64,000 bases of DNA, from contig OX422221.1 in assembly GCA_949130495.1 (NCBI GenBank), forward strand, positions 24,873,917-24,937,916, in the 5' to 3' direction. The notes below the pieces were generated by a model. The model saw nothing but the letters and a program-made list of their open reading frames with translations. It made no database searches and was not told where the DNA came from. This DNA comes from Sambucus nigra (Eukaryota; Streptophyta; Magnoliopsida; Dipsacales; Adoxaceae). The position numbers were made by a program, and so were the translations under genes. Shown piece by piece: positions 11,070 to 22,527 of this stretch (positions are counted from its first letter, which is position 1; each line of letters starts with the position of its first letter).

Positions 11070-11622
11070 TGTTGATACCAAAATTAATGTGCTGATGTGG
11101 ACGAAGAAGATGAAGACACGTGTCAATCTACATGGCACAACAGCAGCGAGGAAGAAAATTTCCCGACCAACCGTGTTTCTCTCCGAGAAACTCTATCACA
11201 CCGAGGAACTCTATCATCCCGAGAAACTCTAACTACTCCGAGGAACTCTTGATCAACAAGCAACTAAGGCGGTCCGAACTGCATCTCGGCCGTATCATTA
11301 ATTACCAGACGGACAACTGTTCAACTATCCATTGTATTCTTGACGCACACGTTGCATTAAATGTATTACCCTTTCATATGTAAATCATTTAATGTATTGG
11401 ACCTTTCATGTACAGCCTCAAGGCTATAAATACATTGTATCTCCCTCATTCAAAGGGGCGGAATTTCTTGAGAGAATTTGTAATCAAGAATTCCACAAAC
11501 ACTCAGCAATAACATAACAGTGGACGTAGGCTTTATTCCTAGCCGAACCACTTTAAAAATCTTTGTCTTATTTATTTATCTGTGATTGAATAATTAGAGC
11601 AATCTAGTTTTTTACATCAATA
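11070..11622 (+). repeat. 5' LTR of Tat element
   Basis: Begins TGTTGATACC and ends ATCAATA, where the 3' LTR ends ATCAACA, so the terminal CA has become TA. A TATAAATA box at 11425-11432 is the likely promoter. The upstream part carries four close variants of CCGAGAAACTCTATCA, possible enhancer repeats. An 87-residue open frame crosses the U3 part in both LTRs, but its function is doubtful. Confidence 0.95.
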
Positions 11623-11625
11623 GAT

Positions 11626-11643
11626 TGGCGCCGTCTGTGGGAA
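11626..11643 (+). other. Primer-binding site of Tat element
   Basis: TGGCGCCGTCTGTGGGAA starts 3 nt after the 5' LTR. The first nine bases match the 3' end complement of plant tRNA-Asp, as is usual for Tat elements. Confidence 0.8.
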
Positions 11644-11685
11644 ACGACTGTTATTATCGTTTTTCATAAAAATCATTTATCACCA

Positions 11686-14600
11686 ATGGCTGATAATCCA
11701 GAATCCAGTAATCGAAATGTTGGAAATATTGGAAATCTTCCAAATCCATCTGCATCTCCAGATCTGGCTGGGATTATGACGAATCTGGCTCAAGGACAAA
11801 CCGCCATGCAAGAATCCATGAGGCAACTCATTCAAACTCTTCAGGGCGGTGCACCTACCTATTCAGGGCAAAGAAGTGATCATAGGCAATCGCAATCTAG
11901 ACGCACTGGGTCATATCGCAATGAGGAGTCTAATGATTTTTCTTATCAACCTGGGCGAACTTCATCAATACGGGCTTCGGATACAGATCAACGTATCACT
12001 CTCTCTCCGGAGAGAACTAGCGCTTTGGAGAGGTTAAGTAGAGTATCTCCTTTCAGTCGGTTAGGACCAAGGAGGAACATGAGTCCACCTAGGGCTCCAT
12101 CAAGAAGTTTTCGACCACCACCAGGTTTGAGAGAAGGATCTGCGCAATCGCGACCAACCACTCGTCGAGATAAATCTCAGGAAGCTACGTCAGAGCAATC
12201 AGTTGCTCGGACTAAACGGCCCGAGGAAGGGAATGAAGCATGGAAAGGTTCCATTCAACGATTGGAGGATAGACTGGGAGAAATGGCTAAGGCAAGAAAT
12301 CCCTTACAGAGAACTTTTGTTCAAGGAACACCTTTTGTGCAAGCCATTGTGGATTTCCCTACGCCGTCGAAATTCAAAGCACCCGTAGTGACTCCCAAGT
12401 ACGATGGAAAGACAGATCCCGTACTTCATATTGAACAATACCAAGCTGCTGCAGATATCTACGCTGTCCCCGACGAGATGAGGTGTAGAGCATTCTCGGG
12501 AACTCTTACTGGATCTGCACAGATATGGTACAATAATCTTCCTCGGGGTAAGATTTCAACTTTTGTTCAGTTAGCCGAGTTGTTTATTGGCAATTTTTGT
12601 TTTGGAGCAAAGCCGGTAAAGCGAGTAGCACATTTGCTAAGTGTTAGACAAAAATCAGGTGAAAGTACTAGAGATTACATAACTCGTTTCAATAACGAAA
12701 AGTTGGAAGTCATAGATTATGAAGAAAAGACAGCAATCACTGCTTTGATGAGTGGTTTGCTGCCTAACAAGCTGTATTACACTTTGGCTAAAGATCCACC
12801 TAAAAATATGTCGGAGTTGATGGCAAAGGCGGCCAAAATCATGAATGCCGAAGAGGCTATGGCTGCGAAGAAGAGTATGGATAAAGAAGTTAAAGTGGAG
12901 GTCGACAATTCTAAGAAGAAAGATCAGAAAAGTAATGGTGGTGACAAATATTCCAAGAATAACAGGATGAAGTTGGAAGCCCTAAAGAAGTATGATAATT
13001 ATACTCCATTGAAAGTGGGTATTAATCATGTTTTGGAAGAAATCAGGAATAACGAGGAAATCAAATGGCCAGAGAAACTGAAGACAGATCCCGACCTGAG
13101 GAATAAGACCAAATATTGCGAATTTCACAAAGATCATGGCCATATGACCAAAAATTGTATAGCCCTTCAGAACGAGATTGAAACACTCATCCGAAGAGGA
13201 AAATTATCAAAGTACGTAGATCGCAGGAGTGAGAGGAAGAATGATGATAGAGCTAGAGAGAGATCTAGATCTCCTCGTCGTGCAGAGGAGAAAAAGAGGA
13301 GGGACCATGAAGAGGATCCAGATGATGACCCCGATCTTCCCAAGAAGCCAAGGAAACCTGAACGAGAGGTATTTTCCATACGTTTTGGGTCATTTGATTG
13401 TAATGTTATTACAGGAGGAGATGCAGGAGGAGGAGACCTTACTGCAGAAAGAAAAGCTTATCTCGGAGAGGCTCAAGCTTGTTCATACATTCAGCGAATA
13501 AACCTGGCCGAGGATGATCGTCCGAGGAAAGTAAACAAAGAGAAGCTAGTGATTGGTTTTTCAAAAAATGACCTGGCAGGTGTTCTCTACCCTCATGATG
13601 ATCCGCTGGTGATCAAAATGAGGATGAAGGATGTGGTCATTTCAAGGGTGTTAGTAGACAATGGTAGTTCAGCAGACATCATGTATTATTCATGCTTTGA
13701 TAGCTTGAATTTAAAATTATCTCAGTTAGAACCTTATCACAGACCCCTTCTGGGTTTTGCTGGCGAGAAAGTTTTTCCACTTGGGACGATCAAGTTGGAT
13801 ATACTCATTGGAACTTGGCCTGCTTGTCGAACGGAAAGAATACGCTTTTTTGTAATGGATAAGAATGTGCAGTCCGCCTACAACATCATCATGGGAAGAG
13901 TTGGATTGAAGAAGTTCGAAGCAGTTCCATCTACAGTTCATCAATGTTTGAAATTCCCAACGAATTTTGGAGTAGGAATTATGAAAGGTGATCAAAAAGT
14001 AGCTCGGGAATGCTATTATTCGTCGGCCGAGCAAGAGGAACTTGAAGAGTTACAGAAAAAGACTACTACTTACCAAGTGGAGGAAAGCACAGAAATTGAA
14101 ACTCTTGACCCTAGGGATGAATCTCAACTCGTAAAAGGACAGGTTGTGGAATCTACAGAAATTGTTATCCTGGACGACGAGCATCCTGAACGAATAACTC
14201 AGATAGGGTCGTCGTTGGATTTTTCAATAAAACAGGAGTTGATAACTTTCTTGAGAAACAGGAAGAATACTTTTGCTTGGAGTCATGAAGACATGCCAGG
14301 AATAGATCCAAACTTCTTATGTCATGAACTCAATGTGAATAAGGAGATCAAACCTGTGAAGCAAAGAAGAAGAGTGTTTAGTCCCGAGAAGAACCAGGCC
14401 ATACAAGAGGAGGTCGAGAAACTCCAGAAAGCCCAATTCATTGAAGACGTGAAATATCCAGATTGGTTGGCGAATGTGGTGATGGTAAAGAAGAAGAACA
14501 ACAAGTGGAGAATGTGTGTTGATTTTACTGATCTCAACAAAGCATGTCCAAAAGATCATTTTCCATTGCCCAGAATTGATCAATTAGTGGATGCTACTTC

Positions 14601-17580
14601 GGGACACGAGCTACTCAGCTTCATGGATGCTTATTCTGGCTACAACCAAATCAAAATGAAACCTGAAGACAGGGAAAGTACTTCTTTTATTACCCCAAGG
14701 GGAACTTATTGTTATAATGTTATGCCTTTTGGTTTAAAAAATGCAGGTGCAACATATCAGCGGTTGATGAACAAGGTATTCACCGAACAAATCAGCCGCA
14801 ATATGGAGGTCTATGTCGACGACATGCTCACCAAAAGCAAGAGAGCTGCAGATCATTTGGTTGACTTGAGTCAAACTTTTGATCAACTGGATAAATACCA
14901 GATGAAGCTTAACCCGATGAAATATACCTTTGGAGTACGAGAAGGAATGTTCCTCGGATACATCGTCAACCAACGAGGTATTGAAGCAAATCCAGAAAAG
15001 ATCAAAGCTCTTTTAGGGCTGCGATCCCCGACGATGAAGAAAGAAGTGCAAAGTCTTACCGGACGAGTTGCAGCACTCAACAGATTTGTATCCCGAGCAA
15101 CTGATAAATGCCTCCCATTCTTCAAAACGCTACGAAAAAGTTTTGAGTGGACTGATGAATGTGAGAAAGCCTTTCAAGATCTGAAGAAGTATTTGGGAGC
15201 CCCACCATTGTTGTCTAGGCCAATAAATGGAGAGAAGCTGTACTTGTATTTGGCAGTATCAGAAAATGCAGTTAGCTCGGCGTTGATCAGATTGGAGAAT
15301 GGAGTCCAGAAGCCAATTTATTACACAAGCAAGGCCTTCCGAGGTGCGGAAATCAGATACCCAAAGCTGGAAAAATTGGCACTGGCATTAATTGAAGCAA
15401 GTAGAAGAATGAGACCATACTTCCAGGCCCATACCATCATTGTGTATACCGATATGCCGTTAAGACAAGCCCTTCACAAGCCAGAAAAATCAGGAAGATT
15501 GATGTATTGGGCAATAGAACTCGGTGAATATGATATTGTGTATGAACCCAGATCATCGTTGAAAGGGCAAGCCATGGCAGATTTTATAGCAGAGTTCACA
15601 TACCCTGATACCCCCGAGGAGCAAAAGATGCTTGCTGACCTACCTGTGGACGATACAGGATCGACAGACACAGATCCAAACCAACCAAGGTTGGTAAAAG
15701 GACTTGTGGATGTAGAAAAATCATCATATTTAAGTCCCGACCAACTCCGGTTGGTGGAGGGGCACTAACAAATGATCGACGAGGAACAAAGGATACCCGG
15801 GGATGATGAAAAAAAACAGATGATATTTCACCGAGGAACTCTAACAGATAAGAAATTTGAAGACGAGTTACATACATGGAGATTATATGTAGATGGATCA
15901 TCTTGCACGGCTGGTTGTGGAGCAGGGATTGTTTTAAATTCTCCAGATGATATTGACATGGAGTACGCCTTGAGATTCCAATTCAAAGCTTCCAATAATG
16001 AAGCTGAATATGAGGCTATGATAGCAGGTTTTCATTTGGCGAAAGTTATGGAGGCACGTCAAGTAATTGTTTTCAGTGATTCTCAGTTAATTGTGAATCA
16101 AATGATGGGAATATATGCAGTGAAGGGAGAGTTAATGGTGAAATACCATGCAAAAGTGATGGAATTTTTGAAAGAATTTGATGCTATTCAATTGGTGAGG
16201 ATACCGAGAATGGAGAATGCCAGAGCAGACGCATTGGCCCGACTAGCGTCAGCTACGCGCACCGAGCTGCGAAGAACAATACCAATTGAAGTATTAGAAA
16301 GTCGGAGCATAGAAGAAGATCTGACGATGAAGATTATTACCCTTGATTTAGGACCATCTTGGATGGATCCTATCAGAGCATACATTGAAGAAGGAGTACT
16401 ACCGGAGGACAAACTAGCTGCCAAGAAATTGAAGTATAAAGTTGCTCGGTATGTGTTAACTAATGGTGTTTTGTATAGACGAGGAATTATGGCAGGTTTG
16501 CAGAGATGTGTGCATCCATCAGAAGTCAAAGAATTGATTGAAGAAATCCATGAAGGATCTTGTGGAGCTCATGTAGCAGGTCGGACCCTACTGCAAAGGG
16601 TGATGACACAGGGATACTATTGGCCGACGATGAGAGCTGATTGTATAGCTTATGCTAAGAAGTGTGACAAGTGCCAATGTTTTTCTTCCATCCGAAGAAC
16701 TCCACAGGCATTGTTGACACCCATAACATCACCTTGGCCATTTGCCATGTGGGGGATTGATCTGGTTGGACCACTGCCGACGACCCGAGGAAGGTTCAAG
16801 TATCTCGTCGTGGCAGTAGACTATTTTATTAAGTGGGTGGAAGCTTAACCACTAATTGATATGACGTACGAGAAGGTGTATCAGTTCATATGGAAGAATA
16901 TCATTTGTCGATATGGTCTCCCCCACGCTTTCATCACAGACCATGGAACACAATTTGATAATGAAGAATTTGCTGCCTATTGTCATCAGTCAAACGTCTT
17001 GAAATTTCATTCAGCACCAGGCCATCCCCAAAGTAATGGGCAGACGGAAGTGACGAACAGAACATTACTAAATGGGTTAAAGAAGAGGTTAAGTGAGGCT
17101 AAAGCAAATTGGATTAATGAGCTACAGTCAGTTTTGTGGGCTTACCGAACAACTCCCCGAGCAGCAACAGGAGAATCACCATATATGCTAGCATTTGGAA
17201 GTGAGGCTGTGATACCTGCCGAGTTGGGCCTACCAACACATAGGGTGTTAAATTTCAATTCTCCGATCAGTGATTTGATGAGAAGGATGGATTTAGATAT
17301 GCTCGAGGAAGTCAGAGAAGAGGCAGCCATTAGGAATGCTGCTTATCAACAACGAACAGCTCTGTTTTACAACAAAAGGGTAAAGAAATGTGATTTAAAA
17401 GAAGGGGATTATGTGCTAAAGAAGGTCATTCAGAAGCAGAATAAACTGGAAGCAAACTGGCATGGACCTTACCGAGTTACAGAGGTTGTTCGACCAGGAA
17501 CTTACAGAATAGTAACTCTAGAAGGAGAGGAATTTAAAAATGCATGGAATGCTGAACACCTGCGCAAGTATTATCAATGA
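11686..17580 (+). pseudogene. Tat gag-pol polyprotein (two in-frame stops)
   Basis: One continuous frame of 1965 codons is interrupted only by TAA at 15766-15768 and TAA at 16846-16848. Domains in order: gag capsid region (about residues 225-390, with the IWYNNLP motif); a CxxHx4Hx4C knuckle (about 478-491); aspartic protease with DNGSSAD (about 657); reverse transcriptase with YVDDM (about 1042); a first RNase H whose first catalytic Asp position reads LYLAVSE; after the first stop, a second RNase H with D (YVDGSS), E (EAEYEA) and D (FSDSQL), i.e. the archaeal-like Tat type; then integrase with its HHCC finger and a DDE core (IDLVG, TDHGTQF, GQTEV). The second stop falls in the integrase core just after WVEA. 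The start at 11686 lies 63 bp after the LTR. No chromodomain is seen. Confidence 0.92.
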
Positions 17581-17689
17581 TGTCCAATGTAAAGCATTTC
17601 TCTCATTATGAATAAAACGAAGATGTTTCACCATTTTTCCTTCTGGATGAAAGTTTTTCGGGAAATACTAGTGTAATACACTATACAAC

Positions 17690-17995
17690 GAAAGTGCTCT
17701 ACGGAGCCAACCTCCTTTGGTTAGGAGGACAGCTCTTCGGGGCAAAAGTGCTCTAAGGAGCCAACCTCCTTTGGTTAGGAGGACATGCTCTAAGGAGCCA
17801 ACAAATGCAGCTCTTCGGAGCAAAAGTGCTCTAAGGAGCCAACCTCCTTTGGTTAGGAGGACAGCTCTTCGGAGCAAAAGTGCTCTAAGGAGCCAACCTC
17901 CTTTGGTTAGGACGACAGCTCTATTGAGCAAAAAGTGCTATAAGTAGCCAACCTCCTTTGGTTAGGAGGACATGCTCTACGGAGCCAAAAAAAAA
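17690..17995. repeat. 54-bp hairpin-rich tandem repeats in Tat spacer
   Basis: About five copies of a unit containing GTGCTCTAAGGAGC, then CCTCCTTTGGTTAGGAGG, then GCTCTTCGGAGC. Starts near 17694, 17749, 17827, 17880 and 17935 give a 54-bp period, with one copy carrying extra sequence. Each part is a small inverted repeat. The array starts about 110 bp after the integrase stop and ends in an A run. Confidence 0.85.
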
Positions 17996-18039
17996 AAAAA
18001 AAAAATTGCTCTAAGGAGCCAAAAGCTTTAAGGAGCCAA

Positions 18040-18345
18040 CAAGTGTACACCAGCAGGATCAACCACGGTTGGTAAGATAAAAATATACTCTCATATTACA
18101 ACTTATGTTGGTCGGGAGATAATATTGTTACAATGAGTTCTTTGAAGAACAAAATGTTTAAAAAATACACCAAGTATAGTTGGTCGGGGATAAAAACCCA
18201 ATAACTGTAGTTGGTTGGCGAGGACAACTTATTGATCTTAGTTGGTCGGACGTAATTTTATAATCAAACCAAGTATAGTTCGTCGGAGCTGTATTTAGTC
18301 GACAAACATTATTCACCCACCTGGGTTGGTTGGAAACAGTTTGAA
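18040..18345. repeat. GTTGGTCGG repeats in Tat spacer
   Basis: Five or more diverged units of roughly 55-65 bp around AGTATAGTTGGTCGGGGATAA and CTTAGTTGGTCGGACG, between the 54-bp array and the antisense genes. Related CCAACC/GGTTGG inverted motifs also occur near 15680 and 15740 at the end of the first pol segment. Confidence 0.65.
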
Positions 18346-18598
18346 CATTTTTTCTCATTACTTTATTATTAAGTGATCGAGAAACATTACTAATACTTGT
18401 AACTTTTTATTAAGTTGCTTATTGAACAATAATATTGTTATTTTTTTTAACAGATACATAGATACATATGTACAAATATAAATGTGCTTGATAAACACCA
18501 GACTAACAAAAATGGGCAAACAGAAAATGAAAATCTTTTCATTAATCTAGAATAAATTACAAATTACAAGAAGATATTAAATTGTTACATGGATATTA

Positions 18599-19867
18599 CT
18601 ATTCTATTGGTTTTTTGCCCTGTGCTTTAGAAACAGGTTCCTCGCCGGCAGGAGGGTCTTCTAGGCAAAGGGGAGAATTGATGAAATTAACATCTCTGAG
18701 CATTCTGACATTCATAACAGAAGGTGTATCCAAAAGATGCTCAAGACGAGATAATTCAGCTTGGGAGTGAAGGCTATAATCACCAAGATATTTTGAAATT
18801 AGACTGCGAGGAATGGAACGAGCTGGAATCCATGCCATATCCAATTTGAAAGGTGGTACAGGCAGGTCTAATATTGATGGAGCATGATAGTCCCATAAAA
18901 AATGCCCTTGCTCCAACTTTAATACACCCAATGCATTTAACCATCCTTGCTTGTAACCTTCATTATTAGCATGTTCAATGCGAGCATCCAGATGAACGAG
19001 AGCTTCATTGTATCCTGCCATCCAGAATTCTCTTGGCTGTTTATGGAATTGGAAGGTTAATCTATCCAATTGTTCATGAAGGCTTTTGGCAAAGAGATCT
19101 TTGTTATGCAAGGCAGATTTCGTTGATGCCAGTTGATCTTCCAGAGACAGATTTTTATTGGACATTTTAGTCAGAGCACGGTCTTTTACTTTCAACTGGA
19201 ATGCTTGAGTTTCCAGAATAGACTGAGTGCGAGCCTCTTTAACATTTTGGCTGACTCTTCCTCGCCCCCGAGAACCTCTTCCTCGTCCCCGAGAAGTTCC
19301 AGAAATGGCAGATCTTTTTAAGTCCTCCAGCTCTTGCCTTAGTTTGGCATTTTCGACCTCTAAGAACGAGAAGCCTTCATCAGTAACTGGTATTAATGCA
19401 GTAGAGGATGAAGCAGCAGATTCATATTGAGCTAATTTCTTCTGAAAATTATTATTTTCTTGCTCCAAGATCTCAGCGATTTGTCTACAGGCTTCAATTT
19501 CACCTTTTAGGGTCCTCTCCCTGACGTCATACCCAGCAATGATCTTCTTGTGGCCTGTTTCTGAAGAGAGCTGCTGGTATCTATTTTCATAATCTTCATG
19601 TAACAAAGCCATTGATTCGTTATGTTGATTTTGAAGATCCTTTAAGGAACCATGAAGCTCTTCAATCAACTCATAGTAAGCGACATTGTTGGCCACTGCT
19701 CGGTCGAGTAAAGCTTTCAAGTATTGATAAGCTTCAATAGCCTGCTCTGAAGCACCATGACCAAGGATATCAACAATTTCCGATGTACTAAGATCTGCAT
19801 GACCAGCCTTATAGTATTGATGACATTGCTGCATCAGCTCGGTTTCATGAGAAGAGATCAATTCCAT
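18599..19867 (-). CDS. Antisense gene A of Tat element, coiled-coil protein
   Basis: A single intact 422-residue frame on the strand opposite gag-pol, starting MELISSHETELMQQ and ending GKKPIE. I do not recognise an enzyme. Visible features are an N-terminal helical region, heptad-like charged coiled-coil stretches (about residues 75-150 and 165-270), an Arg/Gly-rich basic patch near residue 195, GTSRGRGRGSRGRGRV, that could bind nucleic acid, and a C-terminal block with FWMAGYNEALVHL and GYKQGWLNALGVLKL, then a Pro-rich tail. Its stop lies 149 bp upstream of nothing else coding; gene B ends at 20016 just before it on the same strand. Antisense reading frames after integrase are known in Tat-type elements, but their role is unknown. 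The intact frame suggests it was under selection until recently. Confidence 0.8.
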   Translation of the reverse strand: MELISSHETELMQQCHQYYKAGHADLSTSEIVDILGHGASEQAIEAYQYLKALLDRAVANNVAYYELIEELHGSLKDLQNQHNESMALLHEDYENRYQQLSSETGHKKIIAGYDVRERTLKGEIEACRQIAEILEQENNNFQKKLAQYESAASSSTALIPVTDEGFSFLEVENAKLRQELEDLKRSAISGTSRGRGRGSRGRGRVSQNVKEARTQSILETQAFQLKVKDRALTKMSNKNLSLEDQLASTKSALHNKDLFAKSLHEQLDRLTFQFHKQPREFWMAGYNEALVHLDARIEHANNEGYKQGWLNALGVLKLEQGHFLWDYHAPSILDLPVPPFKLDMAWIPARSIPRSLISKYLGDYSLHSQAELSRLEHLLDTPSVMNVRMLRDVNFINSPLCLEDPPAGEEPVSKAQGKKPIE

Positions 19868-20015
19868 TCTCGCAACAAACTAATGACAAGAAAAAGACAA
19901 CAATCAACAAAAACAAGTTATCGACAACAGAGATGAGCAAAGATATATTTTATTAGATCATCAAAAAGTTACATCGTTCGATTACAAGGAAATACAGAAA
20001 GGCTACCGAACAACT

Positions 20016-22112
20016 TCACACCTTTTCCTTGTCCCCCAAGACTTTTTCGGGAGGTTGGGACGAGGAGCTCGGTTGCTCGGTGATAACTACAGCTTGATCG
20101 GTAGGAGTCTTCTCGGGAGGAGGAGGCATGGAGGAAATGTCCTCGGTGGCAGATGGTTGAGAGGCAGAAACTTGATCGCCCATAGCCATGGAAGATTCAT
20201 CTGAAGCAGGTTCATCTTCTTCTTCTTCCACAATTGGTGGAGGAGGACCAGGGAGATGCCGTTGGAATAGCTCAGAATCATCTTGGACTTTTAGCTCTTG
20301 CAGAGCAGCTACCCAACCATCATAGAAGTATTTCAACTCCCCATATTGGACTTGGGACGTCATTGCAGCTATCCCTCTCTCCCATCCTTTTTCCCAACCA
20401 ACACTGAAATGTTTCTTGATTGCAACTTTTCTCCTCGATTTCTCCGAGGAGAGCTTCACCTCCAGTTCCTCTTTCTTAACCTTAATATCTCGCAGAGTAG
20501 ATATTTCTTCTTCTGCCTTCTTCAATTTATCATCAAATTCCTGATGTTTAACCTCCAAATCTTTAATTTTCTCCTCCAAATTCTTGGAGGTTTCAGCCAT
20601 CTTCATCTTATCAGCCTCAGCCACAGCCAATTTTTTCTCCCAAACAGTTTTCTCCTCGATGTACTGTTGGTGAGATTCCTTCACAGATTGGGTTAAACCC
20701 AACAAAGCATCGTCAACATCGGACGAGGAAGTGGAAGCTTTAATAACTTGATCTTTCTTCACGATGGTATTGAAGCAGTTCACCAACTGAAAGATAAGAA
20801 AAACAATAGAGTTAACACAAATACAAGAATTCAAGAAAAAGAAAGAAAGACCAAAGGTATGAGAAATTTACTGAAGAAAGATGGCGAGTAGCTAGGGATG
20901 TCAGTGTATCCCTAGGAATTTTTTCATCAATCCCGAGAACCTCGGGTATAACTGAACTCGTTGAAGAACTCGGAAGAATAACTTTTGAGACACCACTACC
21001 ACCAGTGGGTAGAGAAGATGCAGTTCCAGCAAGATTAACTGAGGATGATTTCCTCAATCTCTTCAAAGGACGGTCAGCAGCATCAACCAAGGAAGAAGTC
21101 TTGGTCGGAGAGATGGCAATTACATCAGCAGGAGCATCTTTCTTGCTCGGGGCCACTGGGGGCTTCTCGGCAACTTTGGAGGAACCAGCATCTACTTTTT
21201 TAGTCCCCTCTGGGACATCACTTTTGCCTTTCTGGGCTCCAACATCAGAAGAAGTGTCACCAAATAGAGCAGGAGGAGCTCTCTTCTTGCCCATTCTCTG
21301 AGATAGGGGGATATGAGAATCCGAAGATGAACTTTCTGGTGTTGAAGCTGGTTCAACAGGGTGAGCAGTATAAGAGGTTGTGTAACTCTTATACTGTAGT
21401 AAATATGAAGCAGATCTAATATGCTCGTCAGCAATAGTCTTATGCAAATTCCAGATAAGTTTCAAATGCTTGATATTCACTTCTGACTCTTTTGGAGTTT
21501 TTCTTTTGCTATCAACTGCAAATAAATACATAATGGAATATCAGTCATACATTTTGTCAAACATGATGAAAGCATAATTTCATAAGTAAAATAAAATGAA
21601 AAATAAACCTATCCCATTGCCGTATGGGGGGCATCTGGGACCGTTGTATACTTCATTCCCAGATAAAGGCGCATGTTGCCAATTTTTTATGACCAACCCA
21701 TGCTCAAAATAATCCCTATTTGAGTCAGGGAGATTAACTACAAGAGCCCTATTCAAATACCTAGTTTTTAAATAATAAATATTATCTAGAACGGCCCATT
21801 TATAACAAAACATAATTTCAGGGATCCCAATACGAGTCCCATGAGTTAAATTTAATTTGTGCACCCCGTTAATTATTCTCCATGAATTGGGGGCTATTTT
21901 TGCGGGAACAAGATCAAAATATTGACAAAACTCAAGACATAATGGGTTTGGTGGAAAGGAAAAACCGCATTCAGCAACAAAAAGACGGGGAACCAATGTC
22001 CCTCAGCCAATCGAAAGTAATCTAAAGGCTCAGAAAGAACCTCTAGAGTTACCCACGAAGGAATGGAAAAATCAGAACGGAATTTCTCAACAGATTCCAC
22101 AATATAAACCAT
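20016..22112 (-). CDS. Antisense gene B of Tat element, three exons, frameshifted
   Basis: Supported exons on the minus strand are 22112-21609, 21515-20872 and 20786-20016. All junctions are GT-AG with matching phase: donor GATAG/GTTTAT to acceptor TTTGCAG/TTGATA (phase 1), and TTCA/GTAAAT to CTTTCAG/TTGGTG (phase 0). Exon 1 begins MVYIVESVEKFRSDFSIPSW and later reads LVPRLFVAECGFSFPPNPLC and LVPAKIAPNSWRIINGV. It resembles the plant 'putative gypsy type transposon' family (Pfam Transposase_28, recalled, not searched). One base is missing near 22000, shifting the frame after LAEG. Exon 2 is Ser/Pro-rich and basic (RPLKRLRKSS). Exon 3 is a long charged coiled coil, then GWEKGWERGIAAM and YDGWVAALQELKV, then an acidic Pro-rich tail. 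Function unknown. Confidence 0.75.
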
Positions 22113-22514
22113 ATTGAATAAAAGAGATACAGAAGAAAGAAAGAAGATCTTACAGAAAGAAAAGAGATGTGTTGACAACGAACGGAAACAAAGATGAACG
22201 CACAAGAGAAGAAGAGAAGAGAAAGCTTGAATGCAGAGAATGAAAAACGTAGACGACGGTATGGTTACCAAAGAAGTTTAAATACTTTGCATTGGGAAGC
22301 GGTGAAAGAAATGATTACCAAAAAGAAACTACTAAACTTCCGGCGGCTAAAAGGACAAAATTTGCACGAATATCAAAGCGCTTATCAAAAAGGCGGAAAC
22401 TGCGAAATAAGAAGGAAATTTGAATACAATGTTCCTAAAACCCGGGAAGTACATTTAATATTGCCATATACCAAGAAAGAATGTTCCATACTCTTCAAAG
22501 TTCAAAATATGAAA

Positions 22515-22527
22515 CATTGGGGGCTTC
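22515..22527 (+). other. Polypurine tract of Tat element
   Basis: CATTGGGGGCTTC directly precedes the 3' LTR. The short GGGGG block at this spot is the expected plus-strand primer of gypsy elements. Confidence 0.7.

Noticed and set aside
17690..18000. CRISPR-like direct repeats
   Set aside because: Units are contiguous 54-bp tandem repeats with internal hairpins and no variable spacers, inside a plant retrotransposon.
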